DNA of 7,008 bases from JAKQIM01 sp964633225. GTDB taxonomy: Bacteria; Chloroflexota; Anaerolineae; Anaerolineales; UBA4823. Under the pieces are notes generated by a model that did no database searches, was not told where the DNA came from, and saw only the letters and a program-made list of their open reading frames with translations. The stretch spans positions 1 to 7,008 of the forward strand of contig CAZWFQ010000132.1 of the NCBI GenBank assembly GCA_964633225.1, in the 5' to 3' direction. Position numbers and translations under genes: made by a program. How positions within the stretch are numbered: the stretch's first letter is position 1; each line of letters begins with the position of its first letter. This document shows, in pieces, positions 1 through 5,538 of this stretch.

Positions 1-897
1 CCGCACCTGCTCGCCGGCATGGTACGAAGAGCGCACCAACGGGGCGCTTTCGACCCACCGGAAGCCAAGGCCCAAGCCGTATTCTTTGATCTCGGCGAAT
101 TCTTCCAGCGTGTAATAGCGGGCAATGGGCAAATGCTTCTTGCTGGGCTGCAGGTACTGGCCCACGGTCAAGATGTCCACGCCCCAACTGCGCTGGTCGC
201 GCATCACCTCCTTGACCTCATCCATCGTCTCTCCCAGGCCCAGCATAATGCCGCTCTTGACCAATACATCGGGGTCCAGCTTGCGAGCATTGCTCAACGT
301 GGCAGCAGCCCACTCGTAACGGTCCTGCGGCTGGACGGTCTTGAACAGGCGCGGTACCGTCTCGACATTGTGGTTCAGGATCTCTGGGCGGGCTTCCATC
401 ACGATCTTAAGCGCTTCCAGGCGACCCTTGAAATCAGGGATCAGCACTTCCACCGAGCAGCCAGGGTGCAGTTCTCGAATGCGCCGGATGACCATGGCAA
501 AGATCGGCGCGCCGCCGTCCTGGCGGTCATCGCGGTTGACCGAGGTGATGACGGCATGCTTCAGGTCCATGGCCTTGACGGCCTGGGCCACGCGCTCCGG
601 CTCCAGCCAGTCCAACGGTGAGGGCCGGCCGCGCTTGACATCGCAGAAGCCGCAGGTACGCGTGCACACATCGCCCAGCATCAAGAAGGTCGCCGTGCCA
701 GAGCCCCAGCACTCGCCCATATTGGGGCACATGGCTTCTTCGCACACGGTGTGCAGGGCTTTGGTACGCATCAATCCCTGCAGCCATTGGTAGGTTTCGC
801 CTGAGGGGGCGCGCACCTTGATCCAATCTGGCCGGCGCAGGGGGGTGGTGTTGACTTTTTCGGGATCAACCCGATCGCGAGTAGGTGTAAAAGGCAT
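1..897 (-). CDS. lipA: Lipoyl synthase LipA (3' end cut by window edge)
   Basis: This radical SAM enzyme inserts two sulfur atoms into octanoyl groups on lipoyl-carrier proteins, the last step of lipoate cofactor synthesis in the cytoplasm. I translated 299 residues from the ATG at 897-895; the frame is still open at base 1. Visible motifs are the auxiliary [4Fe-4S] cluster cysteines C52, C57 and C63 (VCEEAMCPNMGEC), the radical SAM cysteines C78, C82 and C85 (CTRTCGFC), and RSSYHA at 289-294, whose serine is the unusual auxiliary-cluster ligand in characterised LipA. The family is usually about 290-330 residues, so only a short C-terminal tail is missing. The start is chosen because the RRPDWIK segment typical of the LipA N-terminus follows at residues 21-27. 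No clear Shine-Dalgarno sequence precedes it. The gene lies 163 bp downstream of the ccrM-like gene in the same direction; a metabolic link is not evident. Confidence 0.97.
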   Translation of the reverse strand, partial: MPFTPTRDRVDPEKVNTTPLRRPDWIKVRAPSGETYQWLQGLMRTKALHTVCEEAMCPNMGECWGSGTATFLMLGDVCTRTCGFCDVKRGRPSPLDWLEPERVAQAVKAMDLKHAVITSVNRDDRQDGGAPIFAMVIRRIRELHPGCSVEVLIPDFKGRLEALKIVMEARPEILNHNVETVPRLFKTVQPQDRYEWAAATLSNARKLDPDVLVKSGIMLGLGETMDEVKEVMRDQRSWGVDILTVGQYLQPSKKHLPIARYYTLEEFAEIKEYGLGLGFRWVESAPLVRSSYHAGEQVR

Positions 898-904
898 AGG
901 AATC

Positions 905-953
905 AGTGAAGAGTGAAGAGTGAAGAGTGAATAGTGGATAGTGGATAGTGGAT
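905..953. repeat. Tandem heptamer array, seven units
   Basis: Seven head-to-tail 7-bp units are seen on the plus strand: AGTGAAG three times (905-925), AGTGAAT once (926-932) and AGTGGAT three times (933-953). The units grade from one variant to the next, as expected of slippage-driven expansion. The array sits just upstream of the lipA start codon (897) and would lie in its 5' untranslated leader if the candidate promoter at 963-968 is used. A shorter, related array in opposite orientation lies at 3198-3218. Such heptamer arrays are reported in gaps of cyanobacterial genomes; placing this one in the same class is inference. Confidence 0.9.
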
Positions 954-962
954 CGTTTTCTG

Positions 963-968
963 ATTGTA
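963..968 (-). promoter_or_regulatory. Candidate -10 box for lipA
   Basis: The minus strand reads TACAAT here, one mismatch from the TATAAT consensus. Transcription would begin near 956, giving a leader of about 59 nt made almost entirely of the heptamer array. No convincing TTGACA-like -35 element is found 16-18 bp further upstream, where the minus strand reads GGTGCA or near variants. This is a weak call based on one hexamer. Confidence 0.25.
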
Positions 969-1060
969 CCGCAGAATGGCGGAAATGCACCTTAATTTGT
1001 CTTAATAGAACCGGGTCGCAAGATCACGCTGTGTCTCGGCAGTGTTCGCAATCGGCATTC

Positions 1061-2188
1061 TCATTCAGGCGTTTTGCCCGCCGCGCTGCTTTCAGCCAGG
1101 TAACGTTCGCGCAGCACGTCCAAGGGCTGGCGTTGGCCAGTCTCTTCATCATCAAAATGCCAATGATCCCAGCCGTTACAGGGAGCGTTTTGCAGTTGGC
1201 GGCCCACCATATGGATGGAACCGCTCAGCTCGCCACATTGGATGTGGCCGTTGGCCAGCACGGTGGCCTGGGGCTGGCCCTTGCGCCCAAAGTACAGGAT
1301 TTGCCCCGGCTTGAGCAGTCCACTCGCCAACAGTGCCCCAAAGGCCACCCGCGGGCGGTCACGCTTACCCTTGAGGACGAACACCGCATCGTCAAACAAC
1401 GCCGGCCGGATCGCATCAATGCGCCCCTGTGCCACCTGGATGTAAGCCGGGTCTCGTTCGATGCCAATCCAATGGCGGTGCAGCTTCTTGGCTACCGCGC
1501 CGGTGGTACCGCTGCCAAAGAAGGGGTCCAGCACCACATCGCCAGGGTTGCTGCTGGATAAGATCACCCGGTAGAGCAGGGCCTCAGGCTTTTGGGTCGA
1601 ATGCGCCTTGACCCCATCCACCTTGATGCGCTCCTTGCCCGTGCACAGCGGGATCTCCCAATCGCTGCGCATCTGCAAGCCGTCCTCGCTGTCGTCGTTC
1701 AGCGCCTTCATGGCATGGTGGTTAAAGGTATAGCGTCCCCCCCGCACCTTCTGCGCCCACAGCAAGGTCTCGTGAGCGTTGGTGAAGCGCACGCCGCGGA
1801 AGTTGGGCATGGGATTGGTCTTGGTCCACACAATATCATTCAAGATCCAATAATTTAGATCCATCAGGATCGCCCCCACCCGGTAAATGTTATGGTATGA
1901 GCCGATCACCCACAGCGTGCCGGTATCCTTGAGCACCCGGCGGCAGGCGCTCAGCCACTGGCGCGTGAAATGGTCGTATGCCGCCAGGTCGCCGAACTGG
2001 TCCCAGGCATCGTCCACCCCGTCCACACGCGTCATATTGGGCCGCCACAACGCATTCTGGAGTTGCAAATTGTACGGCGGGTCGGCGAAGATCAAATCCA
2101 CCGACTGCTCGGGCAAGGTCTGGAGCACCTCCAGGCAGTCGCCGCGCAGGATGCGGTCGAGGGGCAGGTTCGTATCCATCACAGGCAT
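1061..2188 (-). CDS. ccrM: CcrM/HinfI-type adenine-N6 DNA methyltransferase (GANTC)
   Basis: This 375-residue beta-class DNA methyltransferase is predicted to methylate the adenine of GANTC. The order is catalytic motif ADPPYN at 35-40, the CcrM-like stretch VDGVDDAWDQF at 55-65, WVIGSYHNI at 93-101, NPMPNFRG near 125-132, KAHSTQKPEALLYRVIL at 194-210, and the S-adenosylmethionine-binding motif DPFFGSGTTG at 221-230. From about residue 276 it has the C-terminal DNA-recognition domain typical of CcrM and HinfI methylases, with RPRVAFGALL, LSGSIH and APCNGWDHWHF. Caulobacter CcrM is about 358 residues, so this copy is full length. An ATG at codon 4 is an alternative start. The gene begins 12 bp after the stop of the other methyltransferase, suggesting one transcript. 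No restriction nuclease gene adjoins it, so it looks like a solitary regulatory or housekeeping methylase. Specificity is inferred from family resemblance. Confidence 0.93.
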   Translation of the reverse strand: MPVMDTNLPLDRILRGDCLEVLQTLPEQSVDLIFADPPYNLQLQNALWRPNMTRVDGVDDAWDQFGDLAAYDHFTRQWLSACRRVLKDTGTLWVIGSYHNIYRVGAILMDLNYWILNDIVWTKTNPMPNFRGVRFTNAHETLLWAQKVRGGRYTFNHHAMKALNDDSEDGLQMRSDWEIPLCTGKERIKVDGVKAHSTQKPEALLYRVILSSSNPGDVVLDPFFGSGTTGAVAKKLHRHWIGIERDPAYIQVAQGRIDAIRPALFDDAVFVLKGKRDRPRVAFGALLASGLLKPGQILYFGRKGQPQATVLANGHIQCGELSGSIHMVGRQLQNAPCNGWDHWHFDDEETGQRQPLDVLRERYLAESSAAGKTPE

Positions 2189-2200
2189 CTGACATCCCAG

Positions 2201-3082
2201 CTATGCGTCATACGAAGCGATCCTATCTTCGGCCAATTTCACATAGGCAGGATCCACTTCATAACCCACGAACTTCCGCCCTGATTTGATCGCTGCCAGG
2301 GCAGTACTGCCGCTGCCCATGAAAGGATCGAGAACAACATCATCCGTATAGGTATAAAGCTGGATCAAGCGATAAGGCAGTTCCACCGGAAAAGGCGCTG
2401 GGTGGCCCACCTTGCGGGCCGATTCAGGGTTCATTGACCAGACCGACTTGGTCCACTCCATGAACTGCTCTTTGGCAATCGTATTCTCCTTACCATCGGG
2501 CTTCTTGCGGGCATAACTGCCTTTCGAACATACCAGGATGTACTCATGCACATCGCGCAAGGTGGGGTTTGAAGCCGACTGCCAGCTTCCCCAGGCCATC
2601 GAGATACCCGCCCCCGCTCCTTTATTCCAGATGATCTCACCGCGCATCTGGAAGCCAATTTCTAGCATCAGGCGCGAGATAAAATCTGAGAGTGGCAAAT
2701 AGGGCCTGCGGCCCAGGTTAGCCACGTTCACACAAGCCCGCCCCCCATTTACCAAAACCCGGTAGGTTTCAGTAAAAATCCGGCGCAGCAAACCCAGGTA
2801 CTCTTCAAGCGATAAATCTTCGTCGTAAGCTTTGGTGACGTTATAGGGCGGCGAGGTGACCATCAAATGCAGCGAATTCGAGGGGATAGCCTGCATATCT
2901 TCTGCGCTGCCCAGGACGATCTTATTCTCAAATTCTGACGGAAACGGGTTATCCGGCTCGGCCTGGCCCACTGGCTGACTTACCAGCTCTGCATTCAGCC
3001 GCGCCCCATAATAAGCCGATGAATCATGATTGATCCTCGACCCGGTTCCGAACTTGCTCGTCTTCGTTCCACGCTTGGCCAT
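2201..3082 (-). CDS. Beta-class DNA methyltransferase, TSPPY type (probable N4-cytosine or N6-adenine)
   Basis: This 293-residue protein is a site-specific DNA methyltransferase whose target is not known. The catalytic motif TSPPYN is at 76-81 and the S-adenosylmethionine motif DPFMGSGST at 252-260, followed by GYEVDPAY at 273-280. Motif IV before motif I is the beta-class order. An S in the first position of SPPY is most common in N4-cytosine methylases but also occurs in some adenine methylases, so the modified base is left open. The segment between about 160 and 235 is probably the target-recognition region. The N-terminal 50 residues are polar, basic at the start and not recognised. The ATG at 3082-3080 lacks a clear Shine-Dalgarno sequence. 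It is the first gene of a pair with the ccrM-like gene (12-bp gap) and lies downstream of a repeat-filled gap. No nuclease partner is visible. Confidence 0.9.
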   Translation of the reverse strand: MAKRGTKTSKFGTGSRINHDSSAYYGARLNAELVSQPVGQAEPDNPFPSEFENKIVLGSAEDMQAIPSNSLHLMVTSPPYNVTKAYDEDLSLEEYLGLLRRIFTETYRVLVNGGRACVNVANLGRRPYLPLSDFISRLMLEIGFQMRGEIIWNKGAGAGISMAWGSWQSASNPTLRDVHEYILVCSKGSYARKKPDGKENTIAKEQFMEWTKSVWSMNPESARKVGHPAPFPVELPYRLIQLYTYTDDVVLDPFMGSGSTALAAIKSGRKFVGYEVDPAYVKLAEDRIASYDA

Positions 3083-3103
3083 AATGTTTTCTGCAATGAC
3101 TAG

Positions 3104-3189
3104 GTTTTCACCGCAAAAACGCAGAGAAAAGTTATCAAAACTCCGCTCTCTCGGCTGCTTTTCAGCCGCTGCGTCTCTGCGGTTAACAT
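3104..3189. repeat. Imperfect palindromic intergenic repeat with inner hairpin
   Basis: The arms at 3110-3124 (ACCGCAAAAACGCAG) and 3169-3183 (CTGCGTCTCTGCGGT) are complementary at 13 of 15 positions, and in minus-strand RNA the two mismatches would form G-U wobble pairs. Pairing continues weakly outward to about 3104 and 3189. Near the right arm is a small perfect hairpin with stem CGGCTG at 3152-3157, CAGCCG at 3163-3168 and a 5-nt loop. CCGCAGAG-like words recur in both arms. The element fills most of the gap between the nfeD-like gene and the methyltransferase pair, so it lies where a methyltransferase promoter or leader would be. It resembles REP- or MITE-like dispersed repeats, but other genomic copies cannot be checked here. 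Confidence 0.6.
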
Positions 3190-3197
3190 TTTCTCTA

Positions 3198-3218
3198 ACT
3201 ACCCACTATTCACTATCC
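3198..3218. repeat. Short heptamer array overlapping a gene's 3' end
   Basis: Three tandem 7-bp units are seen on the plus strand: ACTACCC, ACTATTC and ACTATCC. Read on the minus strand they are GGATAGT, GAATAGT and GGGTAGT, the same family as the plus-strand AGTGAAT/AGTGGAT units at 905-953, so the two arrays are in opposite orientation. The minus-strand TAG stop of the nfeD-like gene (3208-3206) and its final codons lie inside this array. Confidence 0.7.
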
Positions 3219-4555
3219 CCTAAAGACCGTTCTTTGCCCACCCTCTCCACCACAATGCGCAGCCCATCCACGCGTATCACCCGCACCTGGGTGCCTACGG
3301 GCAGAGGCGGCTCGCCTTCAGCCAGGTCTGCCGACCACAGCTCACCCGCCATGTGCACACTGCCAGAAGGGTTCAGCTCACTGCGCACCATGCCCACGCG
3401 GCCCACAATGCTCTCTTGCCCGGTGCGAATGGGCGCGCGCTGGGCCCGCAGGGCCACCATCAGGATGCTGAAGAACAGCGCACCGGTGAACAAAGAAGTC
3501 ACAATAACCAACGGCACCGACACGCGCTGGAAGCTGGGCGTGCTGGGCGAATTGAACAGCACCAATGCCCCCACGATCATCGAGCCAATGCCCGCCACGG
3601 TCAAGCCGCCATGCGTAGGTGCTTTGATATCAATAATAAAGAGCACAAAAGCCGTTGCAATAAAAACGATGCCAAACCAGTTCACCGGCAGGATGCCCAT
3701 GCCGTAGGTTGCCAGGGCAATGCACACCACACCGATGAAGCCCGCCACCCAGCCGCCCGGGCTGGAAATCTCGATCAGGATGGCCTGCACCCCCACCGAG
3801 AGCAGCAAGAAAACCACGTTGGGGTTGGTCAGCACCAGCAAGAGCTGCTCAATGAATGACATGTTGACCGGCTCGGTCACTGCGCCTGCCGTGTGCAGGA
3901 TGACATCTTTTCCATCCACCGTCACCGTGAAGCCGTCCAACTGCTGCAGCAGGTCATCCAGGTCACGCGCAATGAAGTCCACCAGCCCCACCGCCAGGGC
4001 CTCATCGGCGTACACAGCGGCGGCGTTTTCGATGGTATCTTCGGCCAATGCCACCGCTTCAGGCCCGCGCCGCTCAGCCAGGGAGCGCGCCGTGGCGCGC
4101 ATCACACTCTTGACCTTGGCCTCAGAGGTCGAATCCAGGTCTTCACCCTCGCCGCTCACCGGGCTGGCGGCGCCGATGGTGGTATTAGGCGCCATGGCGG
4201 CGGCATGCCCGGCCAGGGTGATGATGGTGCCGGCGCTGGCCGCCCAGGCCCCGGCTGGCTGAATGTACACCACGATTGGCACGCTGCTGGCAAGCATATT
4301 CTGCTTCATCTCTTCCATCACATCGATTGCCCCGCCAGGGGTATTGAGCTGAAGCACGATCAAATCGGCCCCGCGCTGCTCGGCAACCTGAATGCCGCGC
4401 TGCACGTATTCAGCCATGGCCGGCGAAACCGCCCCATCGGCAGTCAGCACGATCACCAACGGGGCATCCGTCTGCGCCCGCGCCGGGATGACAGACAGGC
4501 AAGCCAGCAAGGCGAAACCAATCAAAATACTGCGGTATAACAAGGTATGTTTCAT
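3206..4555 (-). CDS. nfeD: NfeD-family membrane-bound ClpP-class serine protease
   Basis: This 449-residue membrane protease has the long NfeD architecture. A signal peptide is seen at about 1-27, ending ARA-QTD. A ClpP/SppA-like domain at about 32-225 carries NTPGGAIDVM at 71-80 and GAWAASAGT at 102-110, with S107 the likely nucleophile. K147 is the likely general base by spacing to the archaeal PH1510 protease, with K149 an alternative. Four to five hydrophobic segments follow between about 237 and 370, then a soluble OB-fold NfeD domain at about 375-440. Length fits the 430-460 residue norm. Such proteins are usually linked with stomatin/SPFH membrane proteins in membrane quality control, but no SPFH gene is in view. 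The start at 4555 is chosen because the signal peptide begins there; a longer reading frame upstream overlaps the preceding gene and has no family match. The last four residues come from a heptamer repeat. Confidence 0.93.
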   Translation of the reverse strand: MKHTLLYRSILIGFALLACLSVIPARAQTDAPLVIVLTADGAVSPAMAEYVQRGIQVAEQRGADLIVLQLNTPGGAIDVMEEMKQNMLASSVPIVVYIQPAGAWAASAGTIITLAGHAAAMAPNTTIGAASPVSGEGEDLDSTSEAKVKSVMRATARSLAERRGPEAVALAEDTIENAAAVYADEALAVGLVDFIARDLDDLLQQLDGFTVTVDGKDVILHTAGAVTEPVNMSFIEQLLLVLTNPNVVFLLLSVGVQAILIEISSPGGWVAGFIGVVCIALATYGMGILPVNWFGIVFIATAFVLFIIDIKAPTHGGLTVAGIGSMIVGALVLFNSPSTPSFQRVSVPLVIVTSLFTGALFFSILMVALRAQRAPIRTGQESIVGRVGMVRSELNPSGSVHMAGELWSADLAEGEPPLPVGTQVRVIRVDGLRIVVERVGKERSLGDSE

Positions 4556-4561
4556 ACAAGT

Positions 4562-4567
4562 ATTATA
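4562..4567 (-). promoter_or_regulatory. Consensus -10 box just before the NfeD-like start
   Basis: The minus strand reads a perfect TATAAT, with its last base 7 nt before the A of the ATG at 4555. If used, transcription would start at or within a base or two of the start codon, giving a leaderless message. An AGGA at 4571-4568 could instead act as a distant ribosome binding site (12-nt spacing) on a read-through transcript from the adenylyltransferase-like gene. No good -35 hexamer is seen (AGAAGA at the 17-bp position). A perfect 7-bp inverted repeat, CTGAGAA at 4570-4576 and TTCTCAG at 4587-4593, lies just upstream and overlaps the previous stop codon. Confidence 0.3.
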
Positions 4568-4589
4568 TCCTGAGAATGAGCCTTTCTTC

Positions 4590-5459
4590 TCAGATCGTTG
4601 TGGCATCCCTGGGCAGTTGGTGGATCTTGCGGATGAAAGCCGAGACATTGGCATCTTCCTTTTCATTGTAAACGAAGCCCTGGGCATCTGCCACCTGGTG
4701 GGCCAGCCTGCGGAAGAGATCGCCCATTGCATACAACGCCTGCCAGGTCTGCTCAGAGCTCGCACCGGCATAGGTAGCCTCTAGCAGCGCCCACAGCTCG
4801 GCATCCAAGAAATGCTTCAGGTACTTGCCCATCTTCCCCGGGGCGCGTTGGAAATCAGTTTTCACGCCCACGTACCAAAACAACATTTTCATCAACTGCA
4901 CCCGCACGTATTCATCCAGCATCCCATGGGCACAGGTCATCTCATCTCGCCACAAGCCCTTGGCCACATAGGGCGTTACCCACCAGAATTCGTTACAGCA
5001 GTCTGCAAAAGCCTTGGCATCCGGCCTTTTGGGCAGGTAATCGCGGTCACTAGGCGGGGGCAGCTCGCCGATCAGGTTATCCTTATCCAATAAGACAATC
5101 GTCTGGCTATCCTCGTGGGCGCGCTGGTAAGCCATCTCGACCGGATCAAAACCCAGGTCGATGCGGGTGCCATCCATGAACTGCATCAAGTAACCGTAGC
5201 AGCCATCCTCGGCTGGGGGCGGATCGCCCATGTCTTCGGGTGTCTGCAAGATCAGGATCTCGCCGAAATGATCCACCACAGCCTGGTTGCGCCGGTAAGG
5301 GGCCACATCCTTGACGAAGAACACGATATCGTAATCTTGGAATAGATCCTTGGGCGCGTTGGGGTTGGCGCGCGAGCCGTTCATCATCACCGCCCGCACA
5401 TCCTCGTTGGCACGCGCATAATCTAAGATCAGCTTCATCATCTCAGCTTCACTGCGCAT
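4590..5459 (-). CDS. Aminoglycoside 6-adenylyltransferase-like nucleotidyltransferase (AadE/AadK family)
   Basis: This 289-residue cytoplasmic protein belongs to the streptomycin adenylyltransferase family, whose known members move AMP from ATP to the 6-hydroxyl of streptomycin. The nucleotidyltransferase fold is seen at the N-terminus: GSRANPNAP at 28-36, then the metal-binding pair D42 and D44 in FQDYDIVFFV, and a third acidic residue, D101, in TRIDLGF. The helical C-terminal half carries the family-like stretches FWWVTPYVAKGLWRDE and GKMGKYLKHF. Length matches AadK/AadE (about 284-302). The start is fixed by a GGAGGA ribosome binding site 6 nt upstream; a frame extending 19 codons further runs into the upstream hairpin and is unlikely to be used. 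It sits 34 bp before the NfeD-like gene. No other resistance or mobility gene is nearby, so it looks chromosomal. Whether it acts on streptomycin or another substrate is unknown. Confidence 0.9.
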   Translation of the reverse strand: MRSEAEMMKLILDYARANEDVRAVMMNGSRANPNAPKDLFQDYDIVFFVKDVAPYRRNQAVVDHFGEILILQTPEDMGDPPPAEDGCYGYLMQFMDGTRIDLGFDPVEMAYQRAHEDSQTIVLLDKDNLIGELPPPSDRDYLPKRPDAKAFADCCNEFWWVTPYVAKGLWRDEMTCAHGMLDEYVRVQLMKMLFWYVGVKTDFQRAPGKMGKYLKHFLDAELWALLEATYAGASSEQTWQALYAMGDLFRRLAHQVADAQGFVYNEKEDANVSAFIRKIHQLPRDATTI

Positions 5460-5465
5460 GATGCT

Positions 5466-5471
5466 TCCTCC
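5466..5471 (-). promoter_or_regulatory. Strong Shine-Dalgarno site fixing the adenylyltransferase-like start
   Basis: The minus strand reads GGAGGA, 6 nt before the ATG at 5459-5457. It is the clearest ribosome binding site in the window and supports the 289-residue start over a 308-residue one. Confidence 0.8.
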
Positions 5472-5480
5472 ATAACAAAG

Positions 5481-5529
5481 GTTTGGGGGTTGTGCCAGGC
5501 GGCCAGGCCCCCTCACACAACCCCCAAAC
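5481..5529 (-). terminator. Perfect 14-bp stem-loop after the GH31 gene (terminator or attenuator)
   Basis: The arms GTTTGGGGGTTGTG (5481-5494) and CACAACCCCCAAAC (5516-5529) are perfectly complementary, with a 21-nt GC-rich loop that can pair further (AGG with CCT). On the minus strand the hairpin begins 9 nt after the GH31 stop codon and is followed by CTTTGTTAT, a poor T-tract. It ends 9 nt before the GGAGGA ribosome binding site of the next gene. It may be an intrinsic terminator with a weak tail, a 3'-end stabiliser for the GH31 message, or a structure that limits read-through. Confidence 0.6.
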
Positions 5530-5538
5530 AGGGTCCGG

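Noticed and set aside
19..621. Plus-strand open frames over lipA, including 341-793
   Set aside because: They lie opposite a clear lipA reading frame with all its cysteine motifs and give no recognisable protein.
905..953. Repeat array considered as a CRISPR
   Set aside because: Units are only 7 bp, directly adjoining, without spacers, and there are no cas genes.
941..1561. Plus-strand open frame running from the intergenic gap into the ccrM-like gene
   Set aside because: It is antisense to the conserved C-terminal CcrM domain, and its start lies in repeat sequence without a ribosome binding site.
1061..3082. Complete restriction-modification system
   Set aside because: Both genes have methylase motifs only. 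The gaps of 163, 12 and 123 bp cannot hold a nuclease, and the flanking genes are lipA and nfeD.
4556..4771. N-terminal extension of the NfeD-like protein by 72 codons
   Set aside because: The extension overlaps the adenylyltransferase-like gene in another frame and would bury the signal peptide, so the ATG at 4555 is preferred.
5460..5516. Longer start for the adenylyltransferase-like gene
   Set aside because: The extra 19 codons pass through the stem-loop and ribosome binding site, and the downstream ATG has an ideally spaced GGAGGA.
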